DNA of 10,667 nt from Propionicimonas sp. (GTDB lineage Bacteria > Actinomycetota > Actinomycetes > Propionibacteriales > Propionibacteriaceae). The position numbers were made by a program, and so were the translations under genes. How positions within the stretch are numbered: position 1 is the first letter of the stretch; each line of letters begins with the position of its first letter. The stretch lies in contig JAVHXR010000055.1 of the NCBI GenBank assembly GCA_031119515.1, forward strand, positions 1-10,667. Reading direction: 5' to 3'. Of the stretch, positions 1 to 6,189 are shown one piece after another. Below the pieces are notes generated by a model. It was not told where the DNA came from. It was given only the letters and a program-made list of their open reading frames with translations, and made no database searches.

Positions 1-610
1 GGACGAACACCGCGTCTTCCGTTGGCCAGGGGCTCTCTGATGGGTTGGCGAGGTAGTCGTCGTCGTCGACAGTGAGCATCGAGCTTGCGAAGATCACCGG
101 GGTGAGGTTGCGATGCTTGTTCGCGTTAGTGAGTTCCTGCAACTCCCAACCGGTGTAGTGGGCGGGTACATCCCACAATCCGTAAGCGCTCGTCGGCTGG
201 TGGGGCTGGATGCCACGAATCGCTTCCCAGATCACGGCCGGGAGCTTCTCCTTCGCCACCTGCCAAGCCCGCGACTGCTTCCTGCTTCGCGTGTCAGGGT
301 CATAGACAAGCGGAAAGGACGGATCGCACCAATCCAGGCCTAGCGAATCAACTACGTTCTGCATTGCCATGTCCAGACACGACTTGCCGTCGGTGGAGAT
401 ATCCGCGACAAGAAACCCGAGGTCGGCTGGCGGGTCTGGAAGGCCGAGCCTGAGAAACCGGACGCCGTCGACAACAGTCTCGTCGACGCTGAAGAACGGG
501 CGGGCGCCGCTTCGGAGCATGAAGTCGTTGGCCAGACCGAGCGCTTGCGCACACAATCGCTCGACCCAATCCAACCGCGCGCGGGAATCGGCAAACATCT
601 CGACGCTCAT
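1..610 (-). CDS. Conserved hypothetical protein, C-terminus cut by window edge
   Basis: The frame is open from the ATG at 608-610 to the window's left edge, giving 203 visible residues without a stop. The protein looks soluble and mixed alpha/beta, with an acidic patch near residues 182-185 and an N-K-H-R motif at residues 164-167. NKHR/DKHR motifs recur in actinobacterial hypothetical proteins, but I cannot assign a function. The N-terminus (MSVEMFADSRARLDWVERL) reads like a natural start. A GATGAT hexamer ends 7 nt before this ATG and may be a -10 box of a leaderless message. An alternative in-frame start, a double ATG, lies at 617-622 and would add four residues. No Shine-Dalgarno sequence precedes either start. 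Codon use clearly favours this frame over the overlapping antisense and shifted frames. Confidence 0.7.
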   Translation of the reverse strand, partial: MSVEMFADSRARLDWVERLCAQALGLANDFMLRSGARPFFSVDETVVDGVRFLRLGLPDPPADLGFLVADISTDGKSCLDMAMQNVVDSLGLDWCDPSFPLVYDPDTRSRKQSRAWQVAKEKLPAVIWEAIRGIQPHQPTSAYGLWDVPAHYTGWELQELTNANKHRNLTPVIFASSMLTVDDDDYLANPSESPWPTEDAVFV

Positions 611-788
611 GCGCCACATCATCGCGGTGCACAGCGGGCGATGGGAGCAATGGCGACCTCCCGAGAGGGGCCCACGCGGCGACCATCTGATGTGCAAGCC
701 ATTGCCACAGAATCGCCCGCTCCGTTGTGACTCCGCTCAGGAGATGGGTGGCCCGTCCGCCCGGGGGACGCGACCAAGGCTTGCCGCG

Positions 789-794
789 TAGGGT
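789..794 (+). promoter_or_regulatory. TAGGGT -10 box of a leaderless-type promoter
   Basis: TAGGGT fits the actinobacterial TAnnnT -10 consensus. Only 6 nt separate it from the ATG at 801, so transcription would begin at or next to the start codon. No ribosome binding site is present, and no clear -35 is seen. Confidence 0.5.
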
Positions 795-800
795 ACCGGC

Positions 801-1198
801 ATGGGCGAAATCTCGTCCGACAATCTGCCGCCAGCCACGCTACGTGAACGGTGGGCAGTCCTCGCGATACCGGCGCTGCTGGTCGTGGGCGTATCGGTCT
901 ACTCCGGCCAGTTGCTGTGCGCCGTGATCGAGCTGCCGATCTACGCACGACAGCGAGAGTCGCCCGCAATCGCTGTGACGATCATCACCGCGTGGTGGCT
1001 GACGGTGGCCTCGCTTGCTGCCGTGTTCACCTGATCGGCGCGAACGCGGCCCGACTGGCCGGCAGACTCCGGCGCCGGTGGCAGCTGTTCACCCTCGGGC
1101 TGGTGCTGGCGACCTGGACGATGATCGTTGTGATGTACGCGACCCACCCGTGGACCGCCAAGCGCTGGGCCACGTACTGGCCGATCTACTACGGCTGA
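801..1198 (+). pseudogene. Small multi-pass membrane protein, broken by a one-base frameshift
   Basis: Reading from the ATG at 801 gives 77 residues with two hydrophobic segments (about residues 19-47 and 56-76), ending at TGA 1032-1034. The next coding-like stretch lies in another frame: it continues directly with LIGANAARLAGRLRRR, carries a third hydrophobic segment (LFTLGLVLATWTMIVVMYA) and ends at TGA 1196-1198. Adding one C in the CC pair at 1030-1031 joins the halves seamlessly into a roughly 132-residue protein with three membrane segments. I infer a single-base deletion, in the genome or from sequencing error. A programmed -1 shift is less likely because there is no classical slippery heptamer at the junction. 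Function unknown. The start is supported by a -10 box 6 nt upstream. Confidence 0.6.
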
Positions 1199-1207
1199 GT
1201 CACCAGG

Positions 1208-1246
1208 CCGGTCCCGGCCGTTCAGCGATTGCTTAGCCGGGACTGG
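1208..1246. terminator. Bidirectional terminator-like hairpin between convergent genes
   Basis: The arms CCGGTCCCGGC (1208-1218) and GCCGGGACTGG (1236-1246) pair over 11 bp with one G-U wobble around a 17-nt loop. The hairpin sits 9 nt after the stop of the broken membrane gene and downstream of the toxin gene's stop, between two converging genes. No U-tract follows, which is common in high-GC actinobacteria. Confidence 0.45.
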
Positions 1247-1350
1247 CGCAGATCGGGCTTCGACGCGGAAATGGCGGGGGCCGAGGTCGACCCTCTCGCT
1301 CAGCGGCTCGGGTCGGCCGCGACGGAGGCGGCAAATCAGTGCGTTTCGGG

Positions 1351-1620
1351 TCACTCGTAATGGGTCCACATGCGCAGGATGTGCACGACGTGTTCGTCGG
1401 CGAGGACTTCGTAGACCAGGCGGTGCTGGATGTTGATCCGTCGCGAGTAGCAGCCTGCGAGGTCGCCGACCAGTTTCTCGTAGCGGGGCGGGTTCGCGAA
1501 CGGGTCTGCCTCGATGACCTCCAGCAACTCCTGGGCCTTGCGCTTCAGCCCCGAGGCCGCCAGTTTCTGGGCGTCCTTCTGGGCGGCCTTGGAGTACACC
1601 AGCCGCCAAGAGGTCACCAT
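1351..1620 (-). CDS. Txe/YoeB family toxin (mRNA interferase)
   Basis: The 89-residue product matches the YoeB/Txe fold in length and sequence. It has an N-terminal helix pair with lysines, then the family core PFANPPRYEKLVGDL and YSRRINIQHRLVYEV, and ends in HYE. Equivalents of the YoeB catalytic residues are present: E in YEKL, R in SRRI, and the terminal pair H87-Y88. Family members bind the ribosome and cut mRNA at the A site when freed from the antitoxin. The ATG at 1618-1620 overlaps the antitoxin stop by 7 nt, so the two genes are translationally coupled. All catalytic positions are intact and I see no truncation. It most resembles the family branch ending in RMWTHYE rather than E. coli YoeB. 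Confidence 0.93.
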   Translation of the reverse strand: MVTSWRLVYSKAAQKDAQKLAASGLKRKAQELLEVIEADPFANPPRYEKLVGDLAGCYSRRINIQHRLVYEVLADEHVVHILRMWTHYE

Positions 1621-1856
1621 TCGAGGGTTTCCGCCCCTGCTTCGATGCCCTCGGTGCGTGCCTGCCGGACCGACTCGGTGAAGCCGGGCACGCCTGCCAG
1701 GAACAGGCTCTCCTGGATGGCGCGCCAGTCATCCTCACCGATCAGGACCGCGTTGCCGCGCTGTCCGGTGATGGTCAGGGGCTCGGACTCCTCGTTCACC
1801 TGGTCGATCAGCCGATACAGATTCGCCCTCGCCGAGGTCGCGCTCACAGCGGTCAT
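1614..1856 (-). CDS. Phd/YefM family antitoxin
   Basis: This 80-residue protein begins MTAVSATSARANLYRLIDQV and contains PLTITGQRGNAVLIGEDDW, the usual Phd/YefM pattern. The N-terminal part folds as a DNA-binding dimer, and the C-terminal tail (about residues 50-80) wraps and neutralises the toxin. The start at 1854-1856 is chosen because GGAGG (1865-1869 on the opposite strand) lies 8 nt upstream. A longer frame to 1928 would translate through the promoter and operator and is rejected. It lies directly before the toxin gene with a 7-nt overlap and follows the recombinase gene on the same strand. The promoter carries a repeated 8-mer that may be its autoregulatory operator. Confidence 0.92.
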   Translation of the reverse strand: MTAVSATSARANLYRLIDQVNEESEPLTITGQRGNAVLIGEDDWRAIQESLFLAGVPGFTESVRQARTEGIEAGAETLEW

Positions 1857-1875
1857 TCTCAACACCTCCACCACC

Positions 1876-1903
1876 AGCGTACGCGATGACGTACGCGACG
1901 CAA
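1876..1903 (-). promoter_or_regulatory. Toxin-antitoxin promoter with duplicated operator-like 8-mer
   Basis: Reading the minus strand, TTGCGT (1898-1903) and TACGCT (1876-1881) are separated by 16 bp and fit -35/-10 boxes. The 8-mer GTACGCGA (plus strand) occurs twice, at 1879-1886 and 1891-1898, with a 12-bp period. The copies fill the spacer between the boxes. Antitoxin-toxin complexes of this family repress their own promoters, so this is a plausible operator, though not demonstrated. Confidence 0.45.
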
Positions 1904-1936
1904 AGGGGTCGGCCATTCGCGGCGACACCGGATGCT

Positions 1937-2857
1937 CTAGGTTCCAGAGGCCATGTAGGCGGCGAGGATGTAGTTGGGGTGTCGGTCGATGTTCTTGCGT
2001 GCCCGGTCGTAGCGCATGGTGGTGCGAGGGTCGGCGTGTCGGGCGGCGATCTGGACGTCGCGTAGGTCGACCCCGGCGTCGAGCATTGTGGTGACGAAGG
2101 TGTGTCGAAGCATGTGGGGGTGCATTCTGGGTAGCCGCACGTTCGCGGCGATGGCGAGCCTGCGTAGCCGGCGGGTGGCTGCGTGGCGATCCATCCGGGC
2201 GCCGCGCCGGTTCAGCAGGATCGGGCCGACCTCGCGGCTGGCGACGGCTCGTTCCACGGCGCGGGCGACCGCCGGTGGGAGCGGGGTGAGGACGACCTTG
2301 CCGCCCTTGCCGCGGACCTTCAGGACCCGATGGCCGTGTTCCTCGCCGAGGTCGGCGATATCGGCTCCGCAGGCTTCGAAGATCCGCAGCCCGAGCAGGC
2401 CAAGCATCGCGACCAGCGCGAAGTCGTTGGGGTTGGCCGAGTCCCTCGCCGCGGCCAGCATCGCCTCGAACTGCAGATGCGACAGCCCCAGCGTCGGGGA
2501 TTCGGGCGGCACGTTGGGCCGACGCACATAATCAGCGGGCGAGACCGGCAACACCTGGTCGATCACGCAGGTCCGATAGAAGCCGGCCACCACCGACATG
2601 CGCCGCGACACGGTCGAGGGCTTGAGCCGGCGGACCTCCTGCATCCATCTGATGTACAACTCGATGTGGACTCGTTGCGCGGACAGCGGCGGAAGCTGCC
2701 GCTCGGTGCACCAGACCAGGAACGCCCGCAGATCGGACTCGGTGTGAACGCGGGTGGCGTCCTTGAACCTCGCGAGATAGGCCGCGACTGCCCGCACCAG
2801 CGGATCGGTGTCAGCCGCCAACAACACCGGGAACAGAACAGGTTGAGTACTCATCAT
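1937..2857 (-). CDS. Tyrosine recombinase / site-specific integrase
   Basis: The 306-residue protein has a SAM-like core-binding domain (about residues 16-105) followed by the catalytic domain. All active-site residues are visible: R158 in LLGLRIFEA, K184 in RGKGGK, H248-x-x-R251 in HMLRH, H274 in ARHADPRTT, and nucleophile Y283 in MRYDR. Such enzymes cut and rejoin DNA through a 3'-phosphotyrosine at short paired sites. The length is close to XerC/XerD and shorter than most phage integrases with arm-binding domains. The start at 2855-2857 has GGGAG about 6 nt upstream; an ATG at 2989 would add an unlikely proline-rich leader. The toxin-antitoxin pair lies 80 bp downstream on the same strand. 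It could be a solitary resolvase or transposon-type recombinase, or the remains of an island. I found no attachment site or excisionase gene. Confidence 0.92.
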   Translation of the reverse strand: MMSTQPVLFPVLLAADTDPLVRAVAAYLARFKDATRVHTESDLRAFLVWCTERQLPPLSAQRVHIELYIRWMQEVRRLKPSTVSRRMSVVAGFYRTCVIDQVLPVSPADYVRRPNVPPESPTLGLSHLQFEAMLAAARDSANPNDFALVAMLGLLGLRIFEACGADIADLGEEHGHRVLKVRGKGGKVVLTPLPPAVARAVERAVASREVGPILLNRRGARMDRHAATRRLRRLAIAANVRLPRMHPHMLRHTFVTTMLDAGVDLRDVQIAARHADPRTTMRYDRARKNIDRHPNYILAAYMASGT

Positions 2858-2863
2858 CCGAGG

Positions 2864-2878
2864 CTCCCGCCCGGGCGG
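2864..2878 (-). promoter_or_regulatory. Ribosome binding site and 12-bp palindrome before the recombinase
   Basis: The perfect palindrome CCGCCCGGGCGG (2867-2878) overlaps the recombinase's Shine-Dalgarno sequence, GGGAG on the minus strand (2864-2868). In RNA it could form a hairpin or a dimer site near the ribosome binding site; in DNA it could bind a repressor. GC-rich palindromes of this length also arise by chance in such DNA. Confidence 0.3.
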
Positions 2879-2974
2879 CTCACCTTCCATCCCGAAGATT
2901 GACCCGCGCAGTCGCGGCAGATGAGCGCTGTTTGGGAGGCCGGAAGTTCGGGCACCCGCAGGGCCGCGATCCTC

Positions 2975-2998
2975 TAGCGTGCTCTGCACTGGAAGGAG
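2975..2998 (+). promoter_or_regulatory. TAGCGT -10 box and AAGGAG ribosome binding site
   Basis: TAGCGT at 2975-2980 is a candidate -10 box. AAGGAG at 2993-2998 lies 5 nt before the GTG at 3004 and is one of the clearest Shine-Dalgarno sequences in the window. Together they argue that the short frame downstream is expressed. Confidence 0.5.
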
Positions 2999-3003
2999 TC
3001 ACT

Positions 3004-3180
3004 GTGACCATCCGCAGCGCCGCCGCTCGAGCAGAGGCCGGGCTCAAGCGGTTCCTATTCGCACCCGCCTGGAGCGACCGCCACCGCAACAGGGATGCGC
3101 ACAAGGCTCGTGGCGAGTTCGAGGCCGAACGGCTGGACATGCACCGACACTCCGGCCGGTTCGGCGGACACGGAACGTAA
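3004..3180 (+). CDS. Small hypothetical protein, 58 residues
   Basis: This short, highly charged protein begins (M)TIRSAAARAEAGLKRFLF and ends HRHSGRFGGHGT. It is rich in Arg, His and Ala and has no membrane segment. The case for a real gene is the AAGGAG ribosome binding site 5 nt before the GTG start, a candidate -10 box further upstream, and a terminator-like hairpin 29 nt after the stop. It is transcribed away from the recombinase, with about 150 bp between the two starts. A basic helical stretch (residues 5-20) and a C-terminal part with many His and Arg could bind nucleic acid, but no known family is recognised. A small regulator or excisionase-like partner of the recombinase is possible but unsupported by any motif. 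Confidence 0.5.
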   Translation: MTIRSAAARAEAGLKRFLFAPAWSDRHRNRDAHKARGEFEAERLDMHRHSGRFGGHGT

Positions 3181-3208
3181 CCAACCCGGCGGCAGATGTG
3201 CGCGGTTT

Positions 3209-3225
3209 CCGAGGATCCCCCTCGG
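3209..3225. terminator. Terminator-like hairpin between convergent genes
   Basis: CCGAGG (3209-3214) and CCTCGG (3220-3225) form a perfect 6-bp stem with a 5-nt loop. It lies after the stop of the 58-residue gene and after the stop of the converging membrane protein, so it could serve both. Confidence 0.45.
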
Positions 3226-3277
3226 TCGGATGTGGGCACGCTCAGTTGCGCAGTAGCCCAGATCCCGTTCGATCAGG

Positions 3278-4210
3278 CTATTTCGCCTGTTCGATCAGAT
3301 CGACCTCGCGCCAATCCCCCTCGCCAGTGCGGTAATAGATGGTCCAGGTGGCAGCGACCACGGCCTGGCGGCTGTCGGTGGGGTTCACCGCGACCTTGCC
3401 CCACCCCTCAGTGTCGGCCTCGACTACCGGAGCGCCGCCTGGATCCACGCGATCAATCCGGTAGGTGATCTCGTTGTTCAGCTCCGACACCTCGTCTGGT
3501 GCCGGAGTTGAGATCGTCAGCGAGCGGTAGCACACCCCGTCGTTGGCGCATGCCTTCCACCCGGAGATCCAGGCCTCGGTCGTTCCCGGCAACCTCGGGC
3601 CCCGTCTTCCTTCCTCCACTTCGATGCCCTTGGGCGTTGCCGACGGCGGATCGGCAGAGGTCCATGTGGCGCCTCCGTCGGTACTGCTCATCCAACGCGT
3701 GGATTGATCATCGGCGAGATACACCTCGGCAAAGAAGGCGCCGTCGACATAGGCAACGTGATCGACGCTGTCCGGCGGCATCGACGTCGCGGTCGTTGCC
3801 AGCACCGCAGCTATGAGCCCGACGAGCTGCCAGCCGCGCGCGCCGGAGCCGCGTTCGGCCGTCTCGCCCCGACCCAAGCCAAGCCACAACACCGGCAGCA
3901 CGACCAGCGCAACCAGATCGGTCGCGTCCCGGACCGTGATCCCTCCCCCGAGCAGCGGGGCGACCAACTCCGCCACGCCCGGGACCACCTTCAAGCCAGT
4001 GAAGCCGGCGCCGGCCAGGACACAACCCAATGTGCGACCGAATCCGACTGAGAAGAGCGTGCCAACCACTACGACGCCCGCGAAGTCGCTCAGCTTTCCC
4101 GTGACCACCCCCGGCCACAGCGCCTTGAGAAGGTGATCATTGACCGCCAAGACCACCACTGCCGCGAGGAACCACGGGGCACCCAACCACCGGGCCCGCT
4201 GCCGTACCAT
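3278..4210 (-). CDS. Membrane protein with extracytoplasmic Asp-box domain
   Basis: The 310-residue product has about five hydrophobic segments in its first 145 residues (roughly 11-24, 41-58, 60-78, 96-114 and 126-143). Between the first two lies a motif resembling NDHxLKxxWPGxVTGKLSDFAG, which I recall from actinobacterial membrane proteins of unknown role. The remaining 165 residues form a soluble domain, probably outside the membrane. It contains a good Asp-box, SxDxGxTW at 176-183, as found in sialidase-like beta-propellers, but one box is far short of a full propeller. Two cysteines in the domain (KACANDGVCYRS) could form a disulphide. The ATG at 4208-4210 follows a TAGGTT hexamer by 6 nt, suggesting a leaderless message. 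Function unknown; a surface sensor or binding protein is an inference. Confidence 0.8.
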   Translation of the reverse strand: MVRQRARWLGAPWFLAAVVVLAVNDHLLKALWPGVVTGKLSDFAGVVVVGTLFSVGFGRTLGCVLAGAGFTGLKVVPGVAELVAPLLGGGITVRDATDLVALVVLPVLWLGLGRGETAERGSGARGWQLVGLIAAVLATTATSMPPDSVDHVAYVDGAFFAEVYLADDQSTRWMSSTDGGATWTSADPPSATPKGIEVEEGRRGPRLPGTTEAWISGWKACANDGVCYRSLTISTPAPDEVSELNNEITYRIDRVDPGGAPVVEADTEGWGKVAVNPTDSRQAVVAATWTIYYRTGEGDWREVDLIEQAK

Positions 4211-4216
4211 GCGGCG

Positions 4217-4222
4217 AACCTA
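4217..4222 (-). promoter_or_regulatory. TAGGTT -10 box of a leaderless-type promoter
   Basis: TAGGTT (minus strand) is followed by 6 nt and then the ATG of the membrane protein. There is no Shine-Dalgarno sequence in between. No recognisable -35 is present. Confidence 0.5.
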
Positions 4223-4381
4223 CGGTTGTCGGATCGACGGCGGGCGCACACGATCCAACTGAGACCCGATCGTTACTCCCGCGACAAAACCGCGCAGGCC
4301 ACCCGCGAGCGAAAGGTCACCAAACGCGGGGTCTGCGGCAGACATGTGCGTCTCGGAGCTGACGTCCACGATGATGAGGCG

Positions 4382-4750
4382 GTGCCGTGGAAACCCGACT
4401 GGAGCCAGCTCGCTCCTGATCCTCGGCTGGACCCTTACCGCCATCGGGCGGCGGCGCTGTCTCGCGACGGAGTTGCGGTTGGCACGCTGTGCGCCGAGCC
4501 CGACCACCTGACGACCCAGGCCTCCGGTCACCTTTGGTGGCGGTCCTTCTCCCCGCAGCGCGAGTTCCTCAAGCTTTGGATCACAATCGACGGACGCCAG
4601 ACGGATGCCTGGACGGACGGGCCCGAACTCGACATGGACCTCGAGAACTGGAGCCGAGGCATCTTCCTCTTCGGGGGCGAGCCCTATGCCTGCACGTGGT
4701 TCGACGACTCCCAGTCCGCGAAACCTCGAAAGCAGCTCGGCATCGACTGA
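4382..4750 (+). CDS. Hypothetical tryptophan-rich protein, 122 residues
   Basis: The protein begins (M)PWKPDWSQLAPDPRLDPYRHR and continues with tryptophan-rich beta-like stretches (GHLWWRSFSPQREFLKLWI, TWFDDSQ). It has no signal peptide or membrane segment and appears cytosolic. Codon choice supports this strand and frame over the long antisense frame. The open frame extends upstream to 4133, but that part overlaps the promoter and start of the divergent membrane gene and does not look coding. GTG 4382 is chosen because the tryptophan-rich conserved-looking part begins there and a GATGAT hexamer ends 6 nt before it. An in-frame GTG at 4346 is an alternative with no better signal. No family is recognised; its size would suit a small immunity-type or accessory orphan, but nothing shows this. 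Confidence 0.6.
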   Translation: MPWKPDWSQLAPDPRLDPYRHRAAALSRDGVAVGTLCAEPDHLTTQASGHLWWRSFSPQREFLKLWITIDGRQTDAWTDGPELDMDLENWSRGIFLFGGEPYACTWFDDSQSAKPRKQLGID

Positions 4751-4752
4751 AT

Positions 4753-4778
4753 CCGCCCGGCGCGGCAATTGAGGGCGG
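4753..4778 (+). terminator. Terminator-like hairpin after the 122-residue gene
   Basis: CCGCCC (4753-4758) and GGGCGG (4773-4778) form a 6-bp stem with a 14-nt loop, starting 2 nt after the stop codon. It lacks a U-tract, so the call rests on stem and position only. Confidence 0.35.
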
Positions 4779-4883
4779 TCGCGCTCGGGCCACCGGCAGC
4801 CGACAGGCTACCCTCGCGCACCGCAGCAGATGCGGTCGTCAGTGAATACACGCCGGAATGCGACGGACACGCTCAGGGTGCCA

Positions 4884-4889
4884 TAGCCT
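4884..4889 (+). promoter_or_regulatory. TAGCCT -10 box of a leaderless-type promoter
   Basis: TAGCCT is followed by 6 nt and then the GTG at 4896. This spacing decides the start codon and implies a message without a 5' leader. Confidence 0.5.
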
Positions 4890-4895
4890 CTGCGT

Positions 4896-5534
4896 GTGTC
4901 TAGCGGCGACGGGAACCGGGCAGTTGGGGTGCTCAAGGGCGCCGGCTGGGCGGTGCTGGCGATCCTCCTAGCTCCGCTTGCGCTGCTCGCGCTGATGATC
5001 CTCGGGACACGGGAGTTGGTTGCACGCGTCCGGGGCGACTTCCGGCCGGTCATTCCGCCGAGCCCCTTGGATGATCCCAACTTTGAGGATGCCCAGGCGG
5101 CAGCGACGGCGTTCGTCGACACCCTGAAAGCGGCCGTCCCGGACGCGACCGACACCGTCCCCAACCCCGACCACTGGCCACCGGCTGAACGCGACGACAC
5201 GACTCTCCCGCACGGTGCCGCGTTGACCTCGCCCCGTCTGAACGGCGAACAAGTCCTGGTCACGTGGCAGGCGCCCCAAGGTGACCTCGTCCGGGTCGAG
5301 TTCCCACCCCTGATCGGTACCTACGACTGGTATGTCGGCGACGCCGTGAGCGAGGGGTACTGGGCCGCACATGGCCTGCTGTCCCACGGTGTCCGATATG
5401 CACCGAACAGGGCCGCTCGAAACCGGGCGTGGGTCCCCGTCCCCCAGGCGGGTGGTTGGACGACGCTCGGTGTTACAGAACCGAAGGGTTCCTTCGAGCC
5501 CGACTGGCACGAACACGCGGCACGCGTCGACTAG
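4896..5534 (+). CDS. Single-pass membrane protein of unknown function
   Basis: The 212-residue product has a short polar N-terminus, one strong hydrophobic segment at about residues 16-37 (GWAVLAILLAPLALLALMIL), a basic stop-transfer-like patch (RELVARVRGDFR), and a soluble domain of about 170 residues. The domain contains QVLVTWQAPQGDLVRVEF, a Trp/Tyr-rich middle (GTYDWYVGDAVSEGYW) and no recognised catalytic motif. The basic residues after the membrane segment suggest that the soluble part faces the cytoplasm. The GTG start is set by a -10 box 6 nt upstream. After its TAG stop the same frame stays open and coding-like for 57 more codons (separate entry), so a longer ancestral protein cannot be excluded. 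Confidence 0.75.
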   Translation: MSSGDGNRAVGVLKGAGWAVLAILLAPLALLALMILGTRELVARVRGDFRPVIPPSPLDDPNFEDAQAAATAFVDTLKAAVPDATDTVPNPDHWPPAERDDTTLPHGAALTSPRLNGEQVLVTWQAPQGDLVRVEFPPLIGTYDWYVGDAVSEGYWAAHGLLSHGVRYAPNRAARNRAWVPVPQAGGWTTLGVTEPKGSFEPDWHEHAARVD

Positions 5535-5708
5535 GAACCAACGATCGCCGCATACACCACTCCAACGGCGGCAAAGAGCGGGCGTCTCAGGGATGCCGAG
5601 GTCAAGATCCTGGTCGAATGCTCACCGACCGACGTCCTAACGGTGCAGCAGTTCCTGAGCCAGGTGCTCGGGCTCGGCGTCCAGCTCATCACCCGGGATG
5701 GCCCCTGA
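5535..5708 (+). pseudogene. Coding-like in-frame remnant after a TAG stop
   Basis: Directly after the TAG at 5532-5534 the same frame continues for 57 sense codons to TGA 5706-5708. Its second half reads LRDAEVKILVECSPTDVLTVQQFL and ends QLITRDGP, with GC-rich third positions and an alternating hydrophobic pattern that look like genuine protein. There is no ATG, GTG or TTG near its beginning and no ribosome binding site, so it is unlikely to be an independent intact gene. It may be a C-terminal extension cut off by a nonsense mutation, or a leftover fragment of another gene. I do not recognise the family. Confidence 0.35.
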
Positions 5709-5730
5709 GACGACCGGCGGCATGTCCGGA

Positions 5731-5755
5731 TGGCGCGGCGCCGCCAGTTAGCGGC
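5731..5755 (+). terminator. Overlapping GC-rich hairpins
   Basis: TGGCG/CGCCA (5731-5735 with 5742-5746) and GCCGC/GCGGC (5740-5744 with 5751-5755) are mutually exclusive 5-bp stems with 6-nt loops, 23 nt after the remnant's stop. Either could terminate transcription before the next promoter; the support is weak. Confidence 0.25.
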
Positions 5756-5805
5756 AGGGGCGGGGCGGAATTCGTGTTAGGCGGTCGCCACAGTGCAGCC
5801 TGACC

Positions 5806-5811
5806 TAGTGT
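5806..5811 (+). promoter_or_regulatory. TAGTGT -10 box of a leaderless-type promoter
   Basis: TAGTGT is followed by 7 nt and then GTG at 5819. This favours 5819 over the in-frame GTG at 5810, which would lie inside the -10 region. Confidence 0.5.
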
Positions 5812-5818
5812 GTTGAGC

Positions 5819-6094
5819 GTGGATGCCGAGCGACAGCCAGCGCCTTCCTCGCGAACGACGCTGTACCGGTGGGGTTCGTTCGTACTCGTGCTGATCGTCG
5901 CCACCTTCGTGTTCGGCCCTCTCGCTCTGATGGTCTTGTCGATCGTTGCCGGTGGTGCTGCTATCTGGAGTGGTGCCCGGTCTGCTGGCTGGCGACGGCC
6001 GGTCTTGATCGTCCTTGGGGCCCTGTTGGTGATCGCGCCGGTGCTGCTATTCGCCGACCTCGCGTTGGGGCCGATTGTCATAGTTGTCCGGTAA
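5819..6094 (+). CDS. Small hydrophobic membrane protein, 91 residues
   Basis: After about 18 polar residues with two arginines, nearly the whole protein is hydrophobic. One long block covers residues 19-50 (FVLVLIVATFVFGPLALMVL and onward) and could form two membrane helices with a tight turn at Gly-Pro. A basic loop SGARSAGWRR (51-60) follows, and then a second block (PVLIVLGALLVIAPVLLF, residues 61-78) runs nearly to the C-terminus. No enzyme motif is visible. The start is fixed by the -10 box 7 nt upstream; starting at the upstream GTG (5810) would add three residues. A terminator-like hairpin lies 62 nt after its stop, shared with the converging gene. Function unknown; small membrane proteins of this type can be subunits or effectors, but no partner can be named. 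Confidence 0.65.
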   Translation: MDAERQPAPSSRTTLYRWGSFVLVLIVATFVFGPLALMVLSIVAGGAAIWSGARSAGWRRPVLIVLGALLVIAPVLLFADLALGPIVIVVR

Positions 6095-6156
6095 GCGACG
6101 GTTCTGGAAGAACACGCGAAACGATCAGCCGCCCATTGCCCCTCGATCCCGAGCCA

Positions 6157-6175
6157 GCCGCACGCCAGGTGCGGC
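6157..6175. terminator. Bidirectional terminator-like hairpin
   Basis: GCCGCAC (6157-6163) and GTGCGGC (6169-6175) form a perfect 7-bp stem with a 5-nt loop in the gap between two convergent genes. It is one of the most convincing terminator candidates in the window. Confidence 0.5.
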
Positions 6176-6189
6176 AGAAGCGGACGCCT

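Noticed and set aside
941..1738. Long minus-strand frame running through the toxin, hairpin and broken membrane gene
   Set aside because: It overlaps the well-supported toxin and antitoxin genes in another frame and has an Arg/Pro/Gly-rich shadow composition.
1339..2094. Plus-strand frame opposite the toxin-antitoxin pair and recombinase end
   Set aside because: It is antisense to three genes recognised by family motifs; no ribosome binding site or domain is visible.
2183..2902. Plus-strand frame opposite the recombinase
   Set aside because: It is a shadow of the recombinase, which has all catalytic residues on the minus strand.
3267..3298. Ten-base direct repeat GTTCGATCAG (3267-3276 and 3289-3298) around the membrane protein stop
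   Set aside because: It is two short copies only, partly within coding sequence, with no third copy or flanking element; probably chance or minor regulatory structure.
4220..4768. Minus-strand open frame opposite the tryptophan-rich gene
   Set aside because: It is composed mainly of Arg, Pro, Gly and Val as expected for an antisense shadow; the plus strand has better codon use and protein-like sequence.
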